Shown here piece after piece: positions 11,475-21,140 of a stretch of DNA of 64,000 bases (position 1 is its first letter; each line of letters begins with the position of its first letter). This stretch comes from Sipunculus nudus (taxonomy: Eukaryota > Annelida > Sipuncula > Golfingiida > Sipunculidae). A program made the position numbers and the translations under genes. Location of the stretch: contig CM049310.1 in the NCBI GenBank assembly GCA_026874595.1, positions 66,978,056 to 67,042,055 on the forward strand, written 5' to 3'. Below the pieces are notes generated by a model that was not told the DNA's origin, searched no databases, and saw only the letters and a list, made by a program, of their open reading frames with translations.

Positions 11475-11774
11475 TTACTCTGTATCAATGTATGTACTGT
11501 CCAGCCCTGGCTCTTCGTCATCGCCTGTATGTTCCGACTCGCTCCCGCATTCAATAATCTCCTCGTCTAGAGTTATTTCCTCGTAAACGTTAAGGCTAGG
11601 ATCAACCTGTAAACGTTTAGGAGCCATTCTTCCCCGTCTAGGGTTACGAGCTTCACGGGCTCTTGTACTATCATCATCACTGCAATCGGAATCCGTCGCT
11701 TCCCGGAATGTAATGTTACGATCCCAGGAACAGGGCAGCTTTAGAGCTGCTTCTAGGTCGTCATAATGACGCAA
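11475..11774 (-). pseudogene. Ty3/gypsy polyprotein C-terminal acidic tail
   Basis: About 99 open codons, rich in Asp and Glu, with a basic patch (ARNPRRGRM). It lies directly downstream of the integrase remnant in element orientation, between integrase and the 3' LTR. It has no catalytic motif. Its position suggests the end of pol. Confidence 0.55.
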
Positions 11775-11826
11775 CTTTGGGCGGGCCTCGGGCCTGTCTA
11801 CTGGCCGAACCAGTAATCAACTCCAT

Positions 11827-12800
11827 TTAACTAGCGTTCCAAGACAACATACCGGCCAATCTACTCCCACCAAGCTTGCCTCTCTCCGCCTCATTCAGCC
11901 GAAGGCGTACATGCTGGCCGACCTCATACGGTTTACCACGCGGAACCATGCGTTTCGCTCGTTGTCTCTGGGCAGTTCTGATCAGGGCCCTAACTACCTT
12001 ACTGAACTTTTTTGTCGACTCTGAACACAGTCCACACCATCGCCTTCTTGTGTAGGATTGAAGCTCCAATCGACATCCGATTCTCGTTTCCATGCCAATT
12101 TTAGGAAATCCTCGGCAGACCTTGGGGGTATAACCGAAAAGAAGCTCGGCGGGGCTGTATTTTGTTGTGGCATTAACAGACGAATTATGCGTATACTGCA
12201 CTGCCGAAACTGCACTAGGCCAAGACTACAGGTTTCCATCACAAACACACCGTATCTGATCGACTAACTGATTTTGCCGCTCCACTAGTCCCTGCGATCG
12301 CGCATGTTTGGTAGCCCCTAACGTTTGGGCTATCCCTAATACTTTACAGGCGTCACGGAATATTTGCGCTGTCCGAAGCCACCGTTAGAGGAAGGCCAAA
12401 ATGACACACCCATCCCTCCCAAAAAACCTCTGCCGCTGTCCCCGCTGTACAATCTCTAATAGGAACCAACACCACAAAACGGCTAAGAACGTCCTGCATA
12501 GCTAACACATAGGGGTACCCATGAGGTTCGGAGCGTTGGAAAGGGCCCGTAAAGTCAATCTGGACCTATATCCAGAGCTTTTATTCTCGAATATCCGTTT
12601 CCATCAATGGTGCCTTACCCGGCCGTTTGCTCCGTTTATGTTTGCCACACTGTTCACAATTTGCCACCGTGGCAGTTACGCCAGCTTGAAGTCCTAGCAA
12701 CCATGCGACATGCCGCACGCGTGCCTAGGTTCGATCTCTCCCCTTGTGCCCACTAAGGGGAGTCGCATGAACAAGTTCAAGAAATTACTTACGTTTTAGC
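11827..12800 (-). pseudogene. Ty3/gypsy integrase remnant
   Basis: Reading right to left there is a zinc-binding region (H..HKGRDR about 12735-12780, then CEQCGKHKR near 12640-12665). The core follows: DFTGPF near 12550 carries the first catalytic Asp, and a degraded second-Asp block (ASDS) lies near 12380. A terminal segment NATTKYSPAELLFGYTP (about 12120-12175) is typical of retroelement integrases just after the catalytic Glu. At least five stops or frameshifts break the reading, so it is inactive. No chromodomain could be recognised. Confidence 0.85.
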
Positions 12801-12998
12801 CGAGGCATAATCACTTACGCTTCTCGATTTACTCCCAGGGGACTGGCTTTAGTTTTACGTCCCCTGAAGTTCTCATAATTGAGAAGTCCATCTGTTTCCA
12901 GCGAAAGACGTCTACGCTATTGATACAAAGCTACTGCGGAACAGAGGACGCGTCTTCAAGGGGTTGATCATGTTGAATCGCTCTGATGACTGGGCCGA

Positions 12999-13289
12999 TT
13001 ATTGGATCTTGGACTTGTGATTCGCGCATGTCCTACATAGTGTAAACACAGAGTCCCAGCACACATCGGTTAAGTTTGGTATGGCGGTTACGATGGGAGC
13101 AGTGAGATTCCCATCGGCACCAACGCGTGAGAGATAGTCGGCCATGGCCATATCAGGGCTTTTCCCTGCCTTGTGGATCACGCGGAAGGTATAATCCTGA
13201 AGATATTCTATCCAACGTGCTCGACGACCTTTTTGATCATTTATATCAAGGCTTGTAAGCCAGATGAGTGAACGGTCATCTGTTACCAA
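12999..13289 (-). pseudogene. Ty3/gypsy RNase H, C-terminal half
   Basis: Open for 96 codons. It contains TDDRSLIWL, RARWIEYLQDYTFRVIHKAG and a decayed ADYLSRV, the hallmark end of the RNase H domain (usual form: TDHRSL, RWxxxLQxYxFxxxxxxG, ADALSR). The DHR motif is altered to DDR. Upstream codons toward 13510 show more RNase H homology but are broken by stops. Confidence 0.85.
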
Positions 13290-13517
13290 GTCAAAAGGTT
13301 TACTAAAATATATTCTGAACTTTCTAACAGCAAAAATAATGGCCAGCAGTTCCTTTTCGGTTGTTGCATTCCGCCGCTATTCAGGTTGTAACGTGTGATG
13401 AATGAAGGCAACTGGCGCTAAAGCCGGGGACCCGTCATCTGAAATGATACTATTGGCCAACATTGCCCCAACACCATCGTCGCTGGCATCCGTAACAAGC
13501 ACAAACTTTAGGTAAAG

Positions 13518-13875
13518 TCAGGCAATTTTAAAGCAATTGCATTTGCGACTTGATTTTTCAATGTCGTGAACGCGGTTTCGATTTCTCGCGTCCAAAACTA
13601 ATTTCTGCTTCCCGTTCTTTTCCAATGCGTTGTACAGCGGCTTTGCAACATCTGCCATACCATCCATCAACCATCGCTGAACGTATGCAAATGCTTCTAA
13701 CGCCTTGCGGAGTTCATGAACATCTTTGGGCCGAGGAAGTTCCTTTAGCCGTTTGACCCGTGCTTCATGAATTGACAAGCAATAGGGAAAGCAATATACC
13801 TGAGACCTTTAGCTTTTGTAAAACCCTCCAAGTCCTTCGAAGTGTTCATTCCATTCACGGACCGAAACCGGAATG
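13518..13875 (-). pseudogene. Ty3/gypsy reverse transcriptase thumb/connection
   Basis: The segment continues from the YLDD box. ARVKRLKELPRPKDVHELRKAL (shown only in part, HEARVKRLKELPRPKD) matches the gypsy post-catalytic signature that ends in the IxxxxxPxxxxxLRxFLG region. A stop lies near 13812, where the upstream frame ends, so this part is separated from the catalytic core. Confidence 0.8.
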
Positions 13876-14631
13876 TCATCCAGGTAAAACAAAGCGTCTC
13901 TGTACTAGCATTCGCCCAGAACCACGGACATAAACCTCATGAAGCTCGAAGGAGCTCCAGCGAGGCCGAACAGACACCCCTGCTTCCACTGAAACTGTTC
14001 CAATGGCACTACGAAACTCGTCTTGCTTCTTCATTGGCATATGATGATAGCCAGATTTCAGATCTATGGTTGAAAAATATCTGGCTTCACCCAAACGATC
14101 TAGTGAGTCCTCAATCATCAATACTGGGTGCATTGAATGAGAAATGGATCTCGAATTAAGACCACGATAATCTGTTGCCAGTCTTAATCGGCCATCCTTG
14201 CGGCGCGCGCACATGATTGGAGCAGCCAATAGGCTCACCGATTCCTCCACGAGAACTTGCTTCATGGTCTCTAACTCTCGTCTTACCTCTTGTTCTTGAA
14301 GCTGTGACCGTCTCCTTGGTCTAGACGCGCATGTTGCTACCCCAGGTTTTCCAGGTATCTCAGGTATCGCATGCTCTATCCCTACATCGACAACAGCAAG
14401 TATCGACCACGGTTTCCAAAACAAGTCGGCATACTCTTTGATCAGTTCAGTATTTTCATTTCTTTCATGTTCATTTAAACTGTCGCCGAGAGTTGGAGTT
14501 AACTCCACTCCTGTCACCATTGATTCCAAGTACTGATCACGTCGTGGGGCATGAATAAATATACCAGGATACAAAGTAGCAACATATTCCCCGGTATTCA
14601 GGGTTTCGAGTGTACTATTGGTATTAGACAC
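13870..14631 (-). pseudogene. Ty3/gypsy reverse transcriptase catalytic core
   Basis: In element order the motifs are KDGRLRLATDYRGLN (about 14150-14205), ARYFSTIDLKSGYHHMPM (first catalytic Asp) and, after a frameshift near 14000, GCLFGLAGAPSSFMRFM, then FYLDD at 13875-13889 with both catalytic Asp codons present. A TAG lies just before YLDD (about 13908). The enzyme would copy genomic RNA into DNA in virus-like particles, but this copy is dead. The upstream ~120 residues correspond to the protease-RT linker. The protease itself is not recognisable. Confidence 0.92.
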
Positions 14632-14841
14632 ACGTGACCAAACCTCATTTGTTGCCCCTGAGGGCAGTGGTAAAGAATCAGGTAGAGACTGCAGACTATA
14701 CAGAACAATTTGTGTTATACCGAGTTGAAGGAATCAAGCCAGTTCAACGCTATCAGCAGTAAGGTAACGGTCATCAAAGCGCTCAATCATGTCATCACCA
14801 GAATTCACCCATGCCTGTTTAAACGCCTCTTCCTCTGCGAC

Positions 14842-15060
14842 TCAGCGCTTAGCCTCATAAAATAGCTGGAGCCGCAACAAGGCCGCTCTATATGAACTGT
14901 CCTGCCAGGCTACAACGTTATTATGAACGTTTACTTTCTTGATCAGAATAAAGCAATCACAAAACTCACGCCAGGATTCTGCCGTAGGCTCTCCATCAAA
15001 TACTTTTGTGACATGACGCCCTCTTGGCCGAACAGCAGAATTATCCCCGTCTGATGACAT
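14842..15060 (-). pseudogene. Ty3/gypsy gag N-terminal fragment
   Basis: A start near 15058 (MSSDGDNSAV) leads into about 72 codons with FDGEPTAESWREFCDCF, which resembles the F.G....W..F...F pattern at the start of gypsy capsid domains. It stops at 14842. Capsid remainder, zinc knuckles and protease are missing, apparently by internal deletion. The call rests mainly on position between the primer site and RT. Confidence 0.6.
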
Positions 15061-15086
15061 ACCTGTGGGTGTAGGTGCGTAACTAA

Positions 15087-15097
15087 CGCTGCCACCA
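15087..15097 (-). promoter_or_regulatory. Primer-binding site of the Ty3/gypsy element, tRNA-Leu type
   Basis: Read on the minus strand, TGGTGGCAGCG begins three bases after the end of the 5' LTR. From memory of animal tRNA-Leu sequences, it is complementary over 11 bases to a 3' end of CGCTGCC plus CCA. The match stops after 11 bases. Confidence 0.65.
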
Positions 15098-15100
15098 GCA

Positions 15101-15254
15101 TGAAAGACGGACAGGAAGACCAGAAAGTCAGACAACCACTGTATTTGTCTTCATGCTACACAGTATACACAGCAACTGAACCTTTTCCTTTCCTACCAGT
15201 GCCCCCTATTTATTCACTGAGAAACTAATACCTACATTAGCTGACGCTATCACA
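15101..15254 (-). repeat. 5' LTR of the Ty3/gypsy element (154 bp)
   Basis: Partner of 10890-11053. Both begin TGAAAGACGGAC and end GACGCTATCACA-like. Shared landmarks are CAGAAAGTCAGACAACCACT, CTACACAGTA, GCCCCCTATTT and TTCACTGAGAAA. Confidence 0.88.
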
Positions 15255-15259
15255 AACTT

Positions 15260-15980
15260 AATGGTCGGTTATGGTAAAAGTATCATTTGCCATTTGTGAT
15301 TAGCACTGTAGTAGTAAAAATATTTGCTCCAGGTTCTCCCCCAGCCATGTCGGGCCCGCAGCGGCTTGGGTAAACTTTTGACAATGTATCAGTTTCAAGT
15401 GCCTGAGCTGCAAAGTTTTAAAAGGGAGTCTGTTTAGTCAAATATTTTACTATTTCTGCTACAGATTACAAAGGTTTACCCGTCATAAACACGATATTTG
15501 ATTTTATTCCTGGCAAGGGTTTGAAGTTCTTCCATTTTTCTTTTGCTTTTTATGCAGCAGTGTCATATTGTCAAGGATCCTTGATACATTTACCATTTGT
15601 TCCCAGAAATGTTAGAGGAAATTGAATCGACACAATCTTGTCAAATTATATTTCTTACCAGTAATTTAAAAAAGACCTTACGTGCACACTTTATTATTGT
15701 CTTACCTGTTCCATTTGTCTGCATTTACAACCTGGTGGATGAATATTTTCCTTGTGACACCTACAGTGCCCTAAGCCTACGCGTATGTAGTTCTAAGTGA
15801 ATACAAAATAATCACTTAATTATGTATCCTTCAATTTATTAGGATTACTTTAAAAAATAGCAACACATTTGTGTCCTAATGCACAAATTACTTTTGGGGA
15901 AACTTCCCTCTTTGTTTTGGACAAGAATCTTGCCAAAATGGCGAGCCTTAACAGAGGTGATATAAGTGTAGCGGTATAGT
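15260..15980. other. Unassigned sequence
   Basis: No coding signal. It holds a short GC-rich island (CCATGTCGGGCCCGCAGCGG, about 15344-15363) of unknown meaning. Confidence 0.4.
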
Positions 15981-15984
15981 GCAC

Positions 15985-16170
15985 TCTGTGAGAATATTGG
16001 TAACAGAGACCTAATTTCAGGTTTCTAAGGAGATTTTTCATTGACCTCCCTGGATGCAGTACAGTTAGAAGTTTCTAGGTCTAACGGTTACGATTTGTGC
16101 CTTGTTAACGGACGGACGGACGACAGACAAAGAGTGATCGCTATAGCTCTGATGACTTTCAGCCAGTTTG
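15985..16170 (+). repeat. Dispersed repeat copy with GGAC/GACAGAC terminus
   Basis: Matches the 9.8-10.4 kb module (GACCTAATTTCAGGTTTCTA, then AGTTTCTAGGTCTAACGG). It runs into GGACGGACGGACGACAGACA and AGTGATCGCTATAGCTC. From general knowledge, that ending is common to repeats in mollusc genomes. Confidence 0.6.
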
Positions 16171-16179
16171 TGTGTGTAT

Positions 16180-17360
16180 ATATACAAACCTAATCGTTTG
16201 AGATGATTGATGACACGGAATTACTACATTTAATTTGATTATAAAAAAAGACCAATCTTGGATAATATAGATATGGGGCACAACATTACTCATTGAGTTT
16301 GTGCTGAGTGATATACCGGTATATTACACCGGGGTGGATATTCCAGGATAGATGATGTCACCTGCCTGTGGCCGAGGTCCTCTATGCTCTATGCGGCCCA
16401 CAATATCACGCCTCTCTCACGATCGGCCACGAAAAGGCAATTTCCGAGTGGAAGTAGAGCAGGCTTGTAAAACGGGTGTGGTGGCATCAACAAGCAGGAG
16501 GCTAACACCGCCAGAATCAGGTGTACGTGGCCCCGGCTACAGCATCCTAAACAACACGCGGGTAGTATCCAAAAACTAACCCTGGATGCCGCAAAGTTTA
16601 TTAGACAATGACGAGCAAACAGCGAAGCGCCACCACGGATTTTTTAGTTGTTTCCGCTTGGATTCAGTCATTTTAGTGGCCAGTTACTCAATGGTGTCCT
16701 ATTGGGAATTGTATACTCAACATTTAACCAGCTCAGATGGTGATTGCTGATAAAATGTGTATGCTGGTACCAACCAAGGAAGATCTACAGCAGTAATGTT
16801 AAATTTATTGCTTCATACTGCTTGGCTAGGGACAAAATTTGCCATCAGTTTAGTGGTCATTAACTGTCATAAAAAAATATATAACTTTAAGAAATGTACT
16901 ATTGTACAATCGTAAAGGAAACATACATGCAATTACATCCTTTATATTGGTTGTCTTCTGACAAAAATGCCAAGACAAATAATAAAATGAATAAAACATA
17001 ACCCTACATGCACCGCATATCCTTTATTTATTATGTGCATGATAATGCACCTGGAACATATACCAAAAACAACGCAAAATGGCCATCTGGTGGGGCTATA
17101 TATCACTGTGTAGACCAGATCAGGTTTTAAGGTCGGCGGCTATAAAATCTGTCCAAAACATCAGTTACCTTGGCTGCGGTCGATACTCTATCAGCACTTA
17201 CCATCAATTTTACTTCTTGACTGTCTTTGAATTAAACAATTCATGTCACGGCTACGTTTTATGGTTGGAAACAGGGGCAAAAAGTAATTCGTATGCTTTA
17301 CACAATAAGTTGTGCTAACTCGCATAATAAAGTGTCCTTTATATAATCACATAGACGTGG
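16180..17360. other. Unassigned, with a GC-rich island at 16330-16600
   Basis: The island contains a 75-codon plus-strand ORF (16352-16579) with no recognisable motif. I do not call it a gene. A 14-bp palindrome ATATACCGGTATAT sits at its left edge near 16311. The rest is AT-rich with no feature. Confidence 0.4.
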
Positions 17361-17368
17361 GAATCGGT

Positions 17369-17428
17369 GGGGGGGGGGGGGGGGGGGGGTTGCAGAGGGG
17401 GCGATAGCCGGCCTCCCCCCCCCCCCCC
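17369..17428. repeat. G-tract facing C-tract (G21 ... C14)
   Basis: A run of 21 G (17369-17389) is followed 25 bases later by 14 C (17415-17428). It could form a G:C hairpin or a G-quadruplex. Homopolymer lengths may be affected by assembly error. Confidence 0.9.
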
Positions 17429-17529
17429 AACAATTATTTGTTGACCTTATATAAATGTTTATTTAAAAGCACTGGCAGACATTTGATCTTTGTTTTCAGA
17501 AGATGGAATCAACCATTTTTCTTTGAATT

Positions 17530-17760
17530 CATCATCACTTGAAATTGAAATATACACGAGTTTGCTTGAAATTGACAATAATGCGAGTAGTTTTTGAAAT
17601 TAACAACTATGCGAGTCCTTTTGGAATGGGCAACTACGCGAGGTTTTTTTTTTATTGACAAATATGCGGGTCATTTGTGAAATTGACAAATATGCAGGTT
17701 GTTTTTGAAATTGACATACACGGGCCATGTGAAATGGACACGCGCAGTGTAAAATACCCA
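17530..17760. repeat. Degenerate ~33-bp tandem repeat
   Basis: TGAAATTGACAAATATGCG(A/G)GT-type units recur at about 17560, 17596, 17625, 17655, 17688 and 17706. The 80-codon minus-strand ORF across them is a repeat artefact. Confidence 0.75.
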
Positions 17761-18800
17761 CGTGTGGTTTCTGATTGAAAATTTGTTTACGGCAGGTAGT
17801 GTATTGGTTGTTTGATGTAGGTAACAGAACTGAATGGCTCAACTGTACTAAAACCTACATACTTGAAATTAACAACAAACCCATGATAGATAAACAAACA
17901 GGTCAATCTGCATAATTTTGTCTGAACATTGAGTGTATTGTTTATAGTATCAAGCATTGAAACTGAATTAGTGTTTTGAAACATAACAGAAATATCTGAA
18001 AGCACATATGGGTTAACTATATTTTAAACATATCATCTTGAAGTAATTTGTGCCAAAAAAATTATCTTATATTCTTTTATCACATATTATCCTTTATCAA
18101 ACAAATGTCTTGCTTCTTGATAACACTGGCATGTGCCAATTAGAGCACAGGTGGAAATAATTGTTGGTTCAAACCTTTGATGATGGAAAAACCTTTTTAC
18201 CGATTACATTAATCAGTAAACAGTAATCAACTCAAAAATCCAAATTCCTTTACTCTCAATGCTGATTAAAGTTATGTCATAATTACTGGAATTTTAAATA
18301 CAATGCGATTTTACTCAACTCATTTATGCAAACATTTCATGTAGATAAATCATATAAATATATTCATGTTGAATATATAATATATTACCTATCTCTATTT
18401 AACTCATGGGCCATTGACTTGAGCTAATTCTGATATCAGGCTTCCCAGATCATTTGCCTTTTTTGTTCCTGTGACTCTCTCAGGGTCAGCTAATTAGCAG
18501 ATAAGCACTGATGTATTCAGATCAGTACGAGTATGTTCCGGGCTCCATTTCAGTAAAACTGTGAAATGTAGCAAACGCACACTTGTTGTCATGTATGGCT
18601 CTGGACAATTGTACATTATTGAAGCTTGTTACTTTACCTACATTGCAATGGAGGCATTTGCAAAAAAGGCCAGTATAACTTATAAGCTATACCAATTACC
18701 ATGCTTATTCCATACATGGGTACTATTTATTCAGTATCATAGCTTACAATCCTTACCCAAGACTGTTTTGATAAACAGTGCAAAGGGATGAGGTATAAGG

Positions 18801-19002
18801 CACGGTGCTCTGTCCTGAATTTGGAAAGTAACTGGAAAGTAATTGGAAGTAATTGAAATTTGTATCTATTTTTACCCTTGTAATCATTACAATTACTTGT
18901 AATTAAATTTTGTTCAATTACAAATTACATTCAGTTACTTGAAACAGTGTAATTAATTACTGCAGGAAATTACAATTACACATTACAGTTACCCCAACTC
19001 TG
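18801..19002. mobile_element. hAT-like MITE, ~200 bp
   Basis: The right end reads, inverted, CAGAGTTGGGGTAACTGTAA. This is a terminus I associate with hAT-type MITEs in aquatic animals. The interior is made of TAATTAC/GTAATTG repeats. Flanks are GTATAAGG (18793-18800) and GTATAAAG (19003-19010), an 8-bp duplication with one mismatch. The left terminus (CACGGTGCTCTG) is decayed, so the left boundary rests on the duplication. Confidence 0.6.
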
Positions 19003-19353
19003 GTATAAAGTGCGTCCGGACAACCATCAACAGGGCACAAATAAAAATGTTAACGTTACGGTTTCAAGATCTCAAATTTTGCATGCAGCTAATCACAATT
19101 ATCATACCTGACATAAGGTCACTCTGACCGCATTACTTAAAGAAATTGAGCAAATAGGTCGTTTTCACATTGAAAACCTTTTATACTTATCAAGACTGCC
19201 TCATTTCATAATCAGGATTTTTTCTTCATAATTTTGATATGTAAGTTTATCAAGAACTCTTCTGAGTCTATATATGCTGGTAATTGAGTCAATGTTTGTT
19301 ATTTTAGGAGTAATGATCTGAAAGCAAATGTGATCAGGCCAACCAGTAGGAAA

Positions 19354-19380
19354 GATATATATATATATATATATATATAT
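19354..19380. repeat. (AT)n microsatellite
   Basis: Uninterrupted AT dinucleotide run. Confidence 0.95.
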
Positions 19381-20086
19381 TGTATATATACATTTAATTA
19401 TTTAATTCTCTCAGCTACGGATTTTTAATTCACAATATACACATGATGGCTCTTGGGCGATCTTCACACTTTGAATTTAGACATGCCAAGTCTCACGCAA
19501 TCAGTGTGAGACACGCAATTATCCTTTGTCCCACGCTCTCAGATCAGGGGCATCACCCTCCTGGATTTTGACTAGAATATTGTCAGTTAAGTCCTTTATA
19601 TAATTAAAGTAAAAATGCATTACAACAATACACACCTGACCTATATAAAGGCGTTTACATATATACATGTACATCAGTGAATCTTTTCAGTTACTTCGTT
19701 GGAGTATAACGTATTTAAGTGTAGTATAAACGTATTCATCATGATCGTGTGAATGGAATCATATATAATTTAAATTAGATACATTAATGTATTTTTGTTC
19801 AGTTTTAGCTCATGCACGTTGTATTTCCCCATATTGCCCCGTTTGCGTATTAATTTACAAATTTCCAGGTTGAGTATGCCCTCTGACTCCCATGGAGTAA
19901 TCAACTTCGATCCATTCGGGTTCTAACAACTCTGAAAATTAGGAACACTTTTGGACAATTCCGAAATTCCCAATAAAAATGTCTTCCACAATTAACACGC
20001 TATCAGCAGGTAAGCTCGAAAGCGACGAATTGGTGTCATGTAGTTAGTTGCACTTAGCACCCGACCGTCATGCCTGCCGATATTTA

Positions 20087-20204
20087 TGTGTGTGTGTGTG
20101 TGTGTGTGTTGTAGTCGAGTCCACACTCTCCGAGTCCGAGTACAAGTCCGAGTCCCTGAAAAAGTGGACTCAAGGTAGTCCGGACTCGAGTCCTGTATTC
20201 ATAA

Positions 20205-20264
<60 letters not shown>
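20087..20264. repeat. (TG)n / GAGTCC-repeat / (AT)n(GA)n block
   Basis: A TG run (20087-20109), then a GAGTCC-rich segment (CGAGTCCGAGTACAAGTCCG, 20130-20150, and GGACTCGAGTCCTG, 20181-20194), then AT (20208-20236) and GA (20237-20264) runs. A similar GAAAAAGTGG...CTCGAGTCCT segment precedes the CA run at 59287, so this looks like a mobile segment that carries microsatellites. Confidence 0.7.
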
Positions 20265-20268
<4 letters not shown>

Positions 20269-20394
20269 AATCTTCTGGAGAACCATGGCCCACGGGCCGA
20301 TGTTATATATTTCGCCCCTCCCCCAACTAAAAAGATGTTTACACGCCCATGTAATAAATCGTGAGTACGGGATAACCCGAGCCAAGCAGAAGTG

Positions 20395-21053
20395 CTTACG
20401 AGATAACTCGAGGCAAATACCAGAAGTACGTACGAGATAACACGAGGCACATACCAGAAGTACGTACGAGATAACACGAGGCAAATACCAGAAGTACGTA
20501 CGAGATAACACGAGGCACATACCAGAAGTACGTACGAGATAACACGAGGCAAATACCAGAAGTACGAACGAGATTACACGAGGCAAATACCAGAAGTACG
20601 TACGAGATAACACGAGGCACATACCAGAAGCACGTACGAGATTACACGAGGCAAATACCAGAAGTATGTATGAGATAACACGAGGAAAATACCAGAAGTA
20701 CTAACGAGATTACACGAGGCACATACCAGAAGTACGTACGAGATAACACGAGGCAAATACCAGAAGTACGAACGAGATTACACGAGGCAAATACCAGAAG
20801 TACGTACGAGATTACACGAGGCAAATACCAGAAGTACGTACGAGATAACACGAGGCACATACCAGAAGCACGTACGAGATTACACGAGGCAAATACCAGA
20901 AGTACGTACGAGATTACACGAGGCAAATACCAGAAGTACGTACGAGATAACACGAGGCACATACCAGAAGCACGTACGAGATTACACGAGGCAAATACCA
21001 GAAGTACGTACGAGATTACACGAGGCAAATACCAGAAGTACGAACGAGATTAC
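20395..21053. repeat. 34-bp tandem array, about 19 copies
   Basis: The unit is ACGAGATAACACGAGGC then A(A/C)ATACCAGAAGTACGT. Variants (GATAACAC/GATTACAC, CACATACC/CAAATACC, GTACGTACG/GTACGAACG) alternate in short patterns, which indicates block duplication. Minus-strand ORFs here (PRVISYVLLVFASC repeats) are artefacts. There are no unique spacers, so it is not CRISPR. Confidence 0.95.
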
Positions 21054-21140
21054 AGTCATGCATGGTCATGGCCCTATATGATTTGTAGTTATCTACAGAC
21101 ATTTTGGTTTATGCAATCAGTATGAGCGCTATATACATTT

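Larger units (their letters stand above)
10890..15254 (-). mobile_element. Decayed Ty3/gypsy LTR retrotransposon, 4.37 kb
   Basis: Two direct repeats of ~160 bp that begin TGAAAGACGGAC and end GCTATCACA (TG...CA) bracket an internal region. On the minus strand this region reads, in order, a gag fragment, reverse transcriptase with YLDD, RNase H, and integrase with a zinc-binding HHCC region and an acidic tail. The order RT-RH-IN is that of Ty3/gypsy and excludes Copia. A primer-binding site lies next to the right-hand (5') LTR. AACTT at 10884-10888 and 15255-15259 may be the 5-bp target duplication, offset by one base on the left. Stops and frameshifts break every domain. Gag is reduced to about 80 codons, and the nucleocapsid and protease regions appear deleted between about 14640 and 14840. 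Confidence 0.92.

Noticed and set aside
13842-14159. 105-codon plus-strand ORF
   Set aside because: It is antisense to the Ty3/gypsy reverse transcriptase core.
16352-16579. 75-codon ORF in a GC-rich island
   Set aside because: No recognisable domain, no splice or promoter support, and length within chance for GC-rich DNA.
20170-21028. Stacked minus-strand ORFs rich in PRVISYVLLVFASC
   Set aside because: They are shadows of the 34-bp array and of GA/AT microsatellites.
20395-21053. Regular 34-bp repeats that could look like CRISPR
   Set aside because: There are no unique spacers, the repeats are head-to-tail, the surroundings are eukaryotic, and there are no cas genes.
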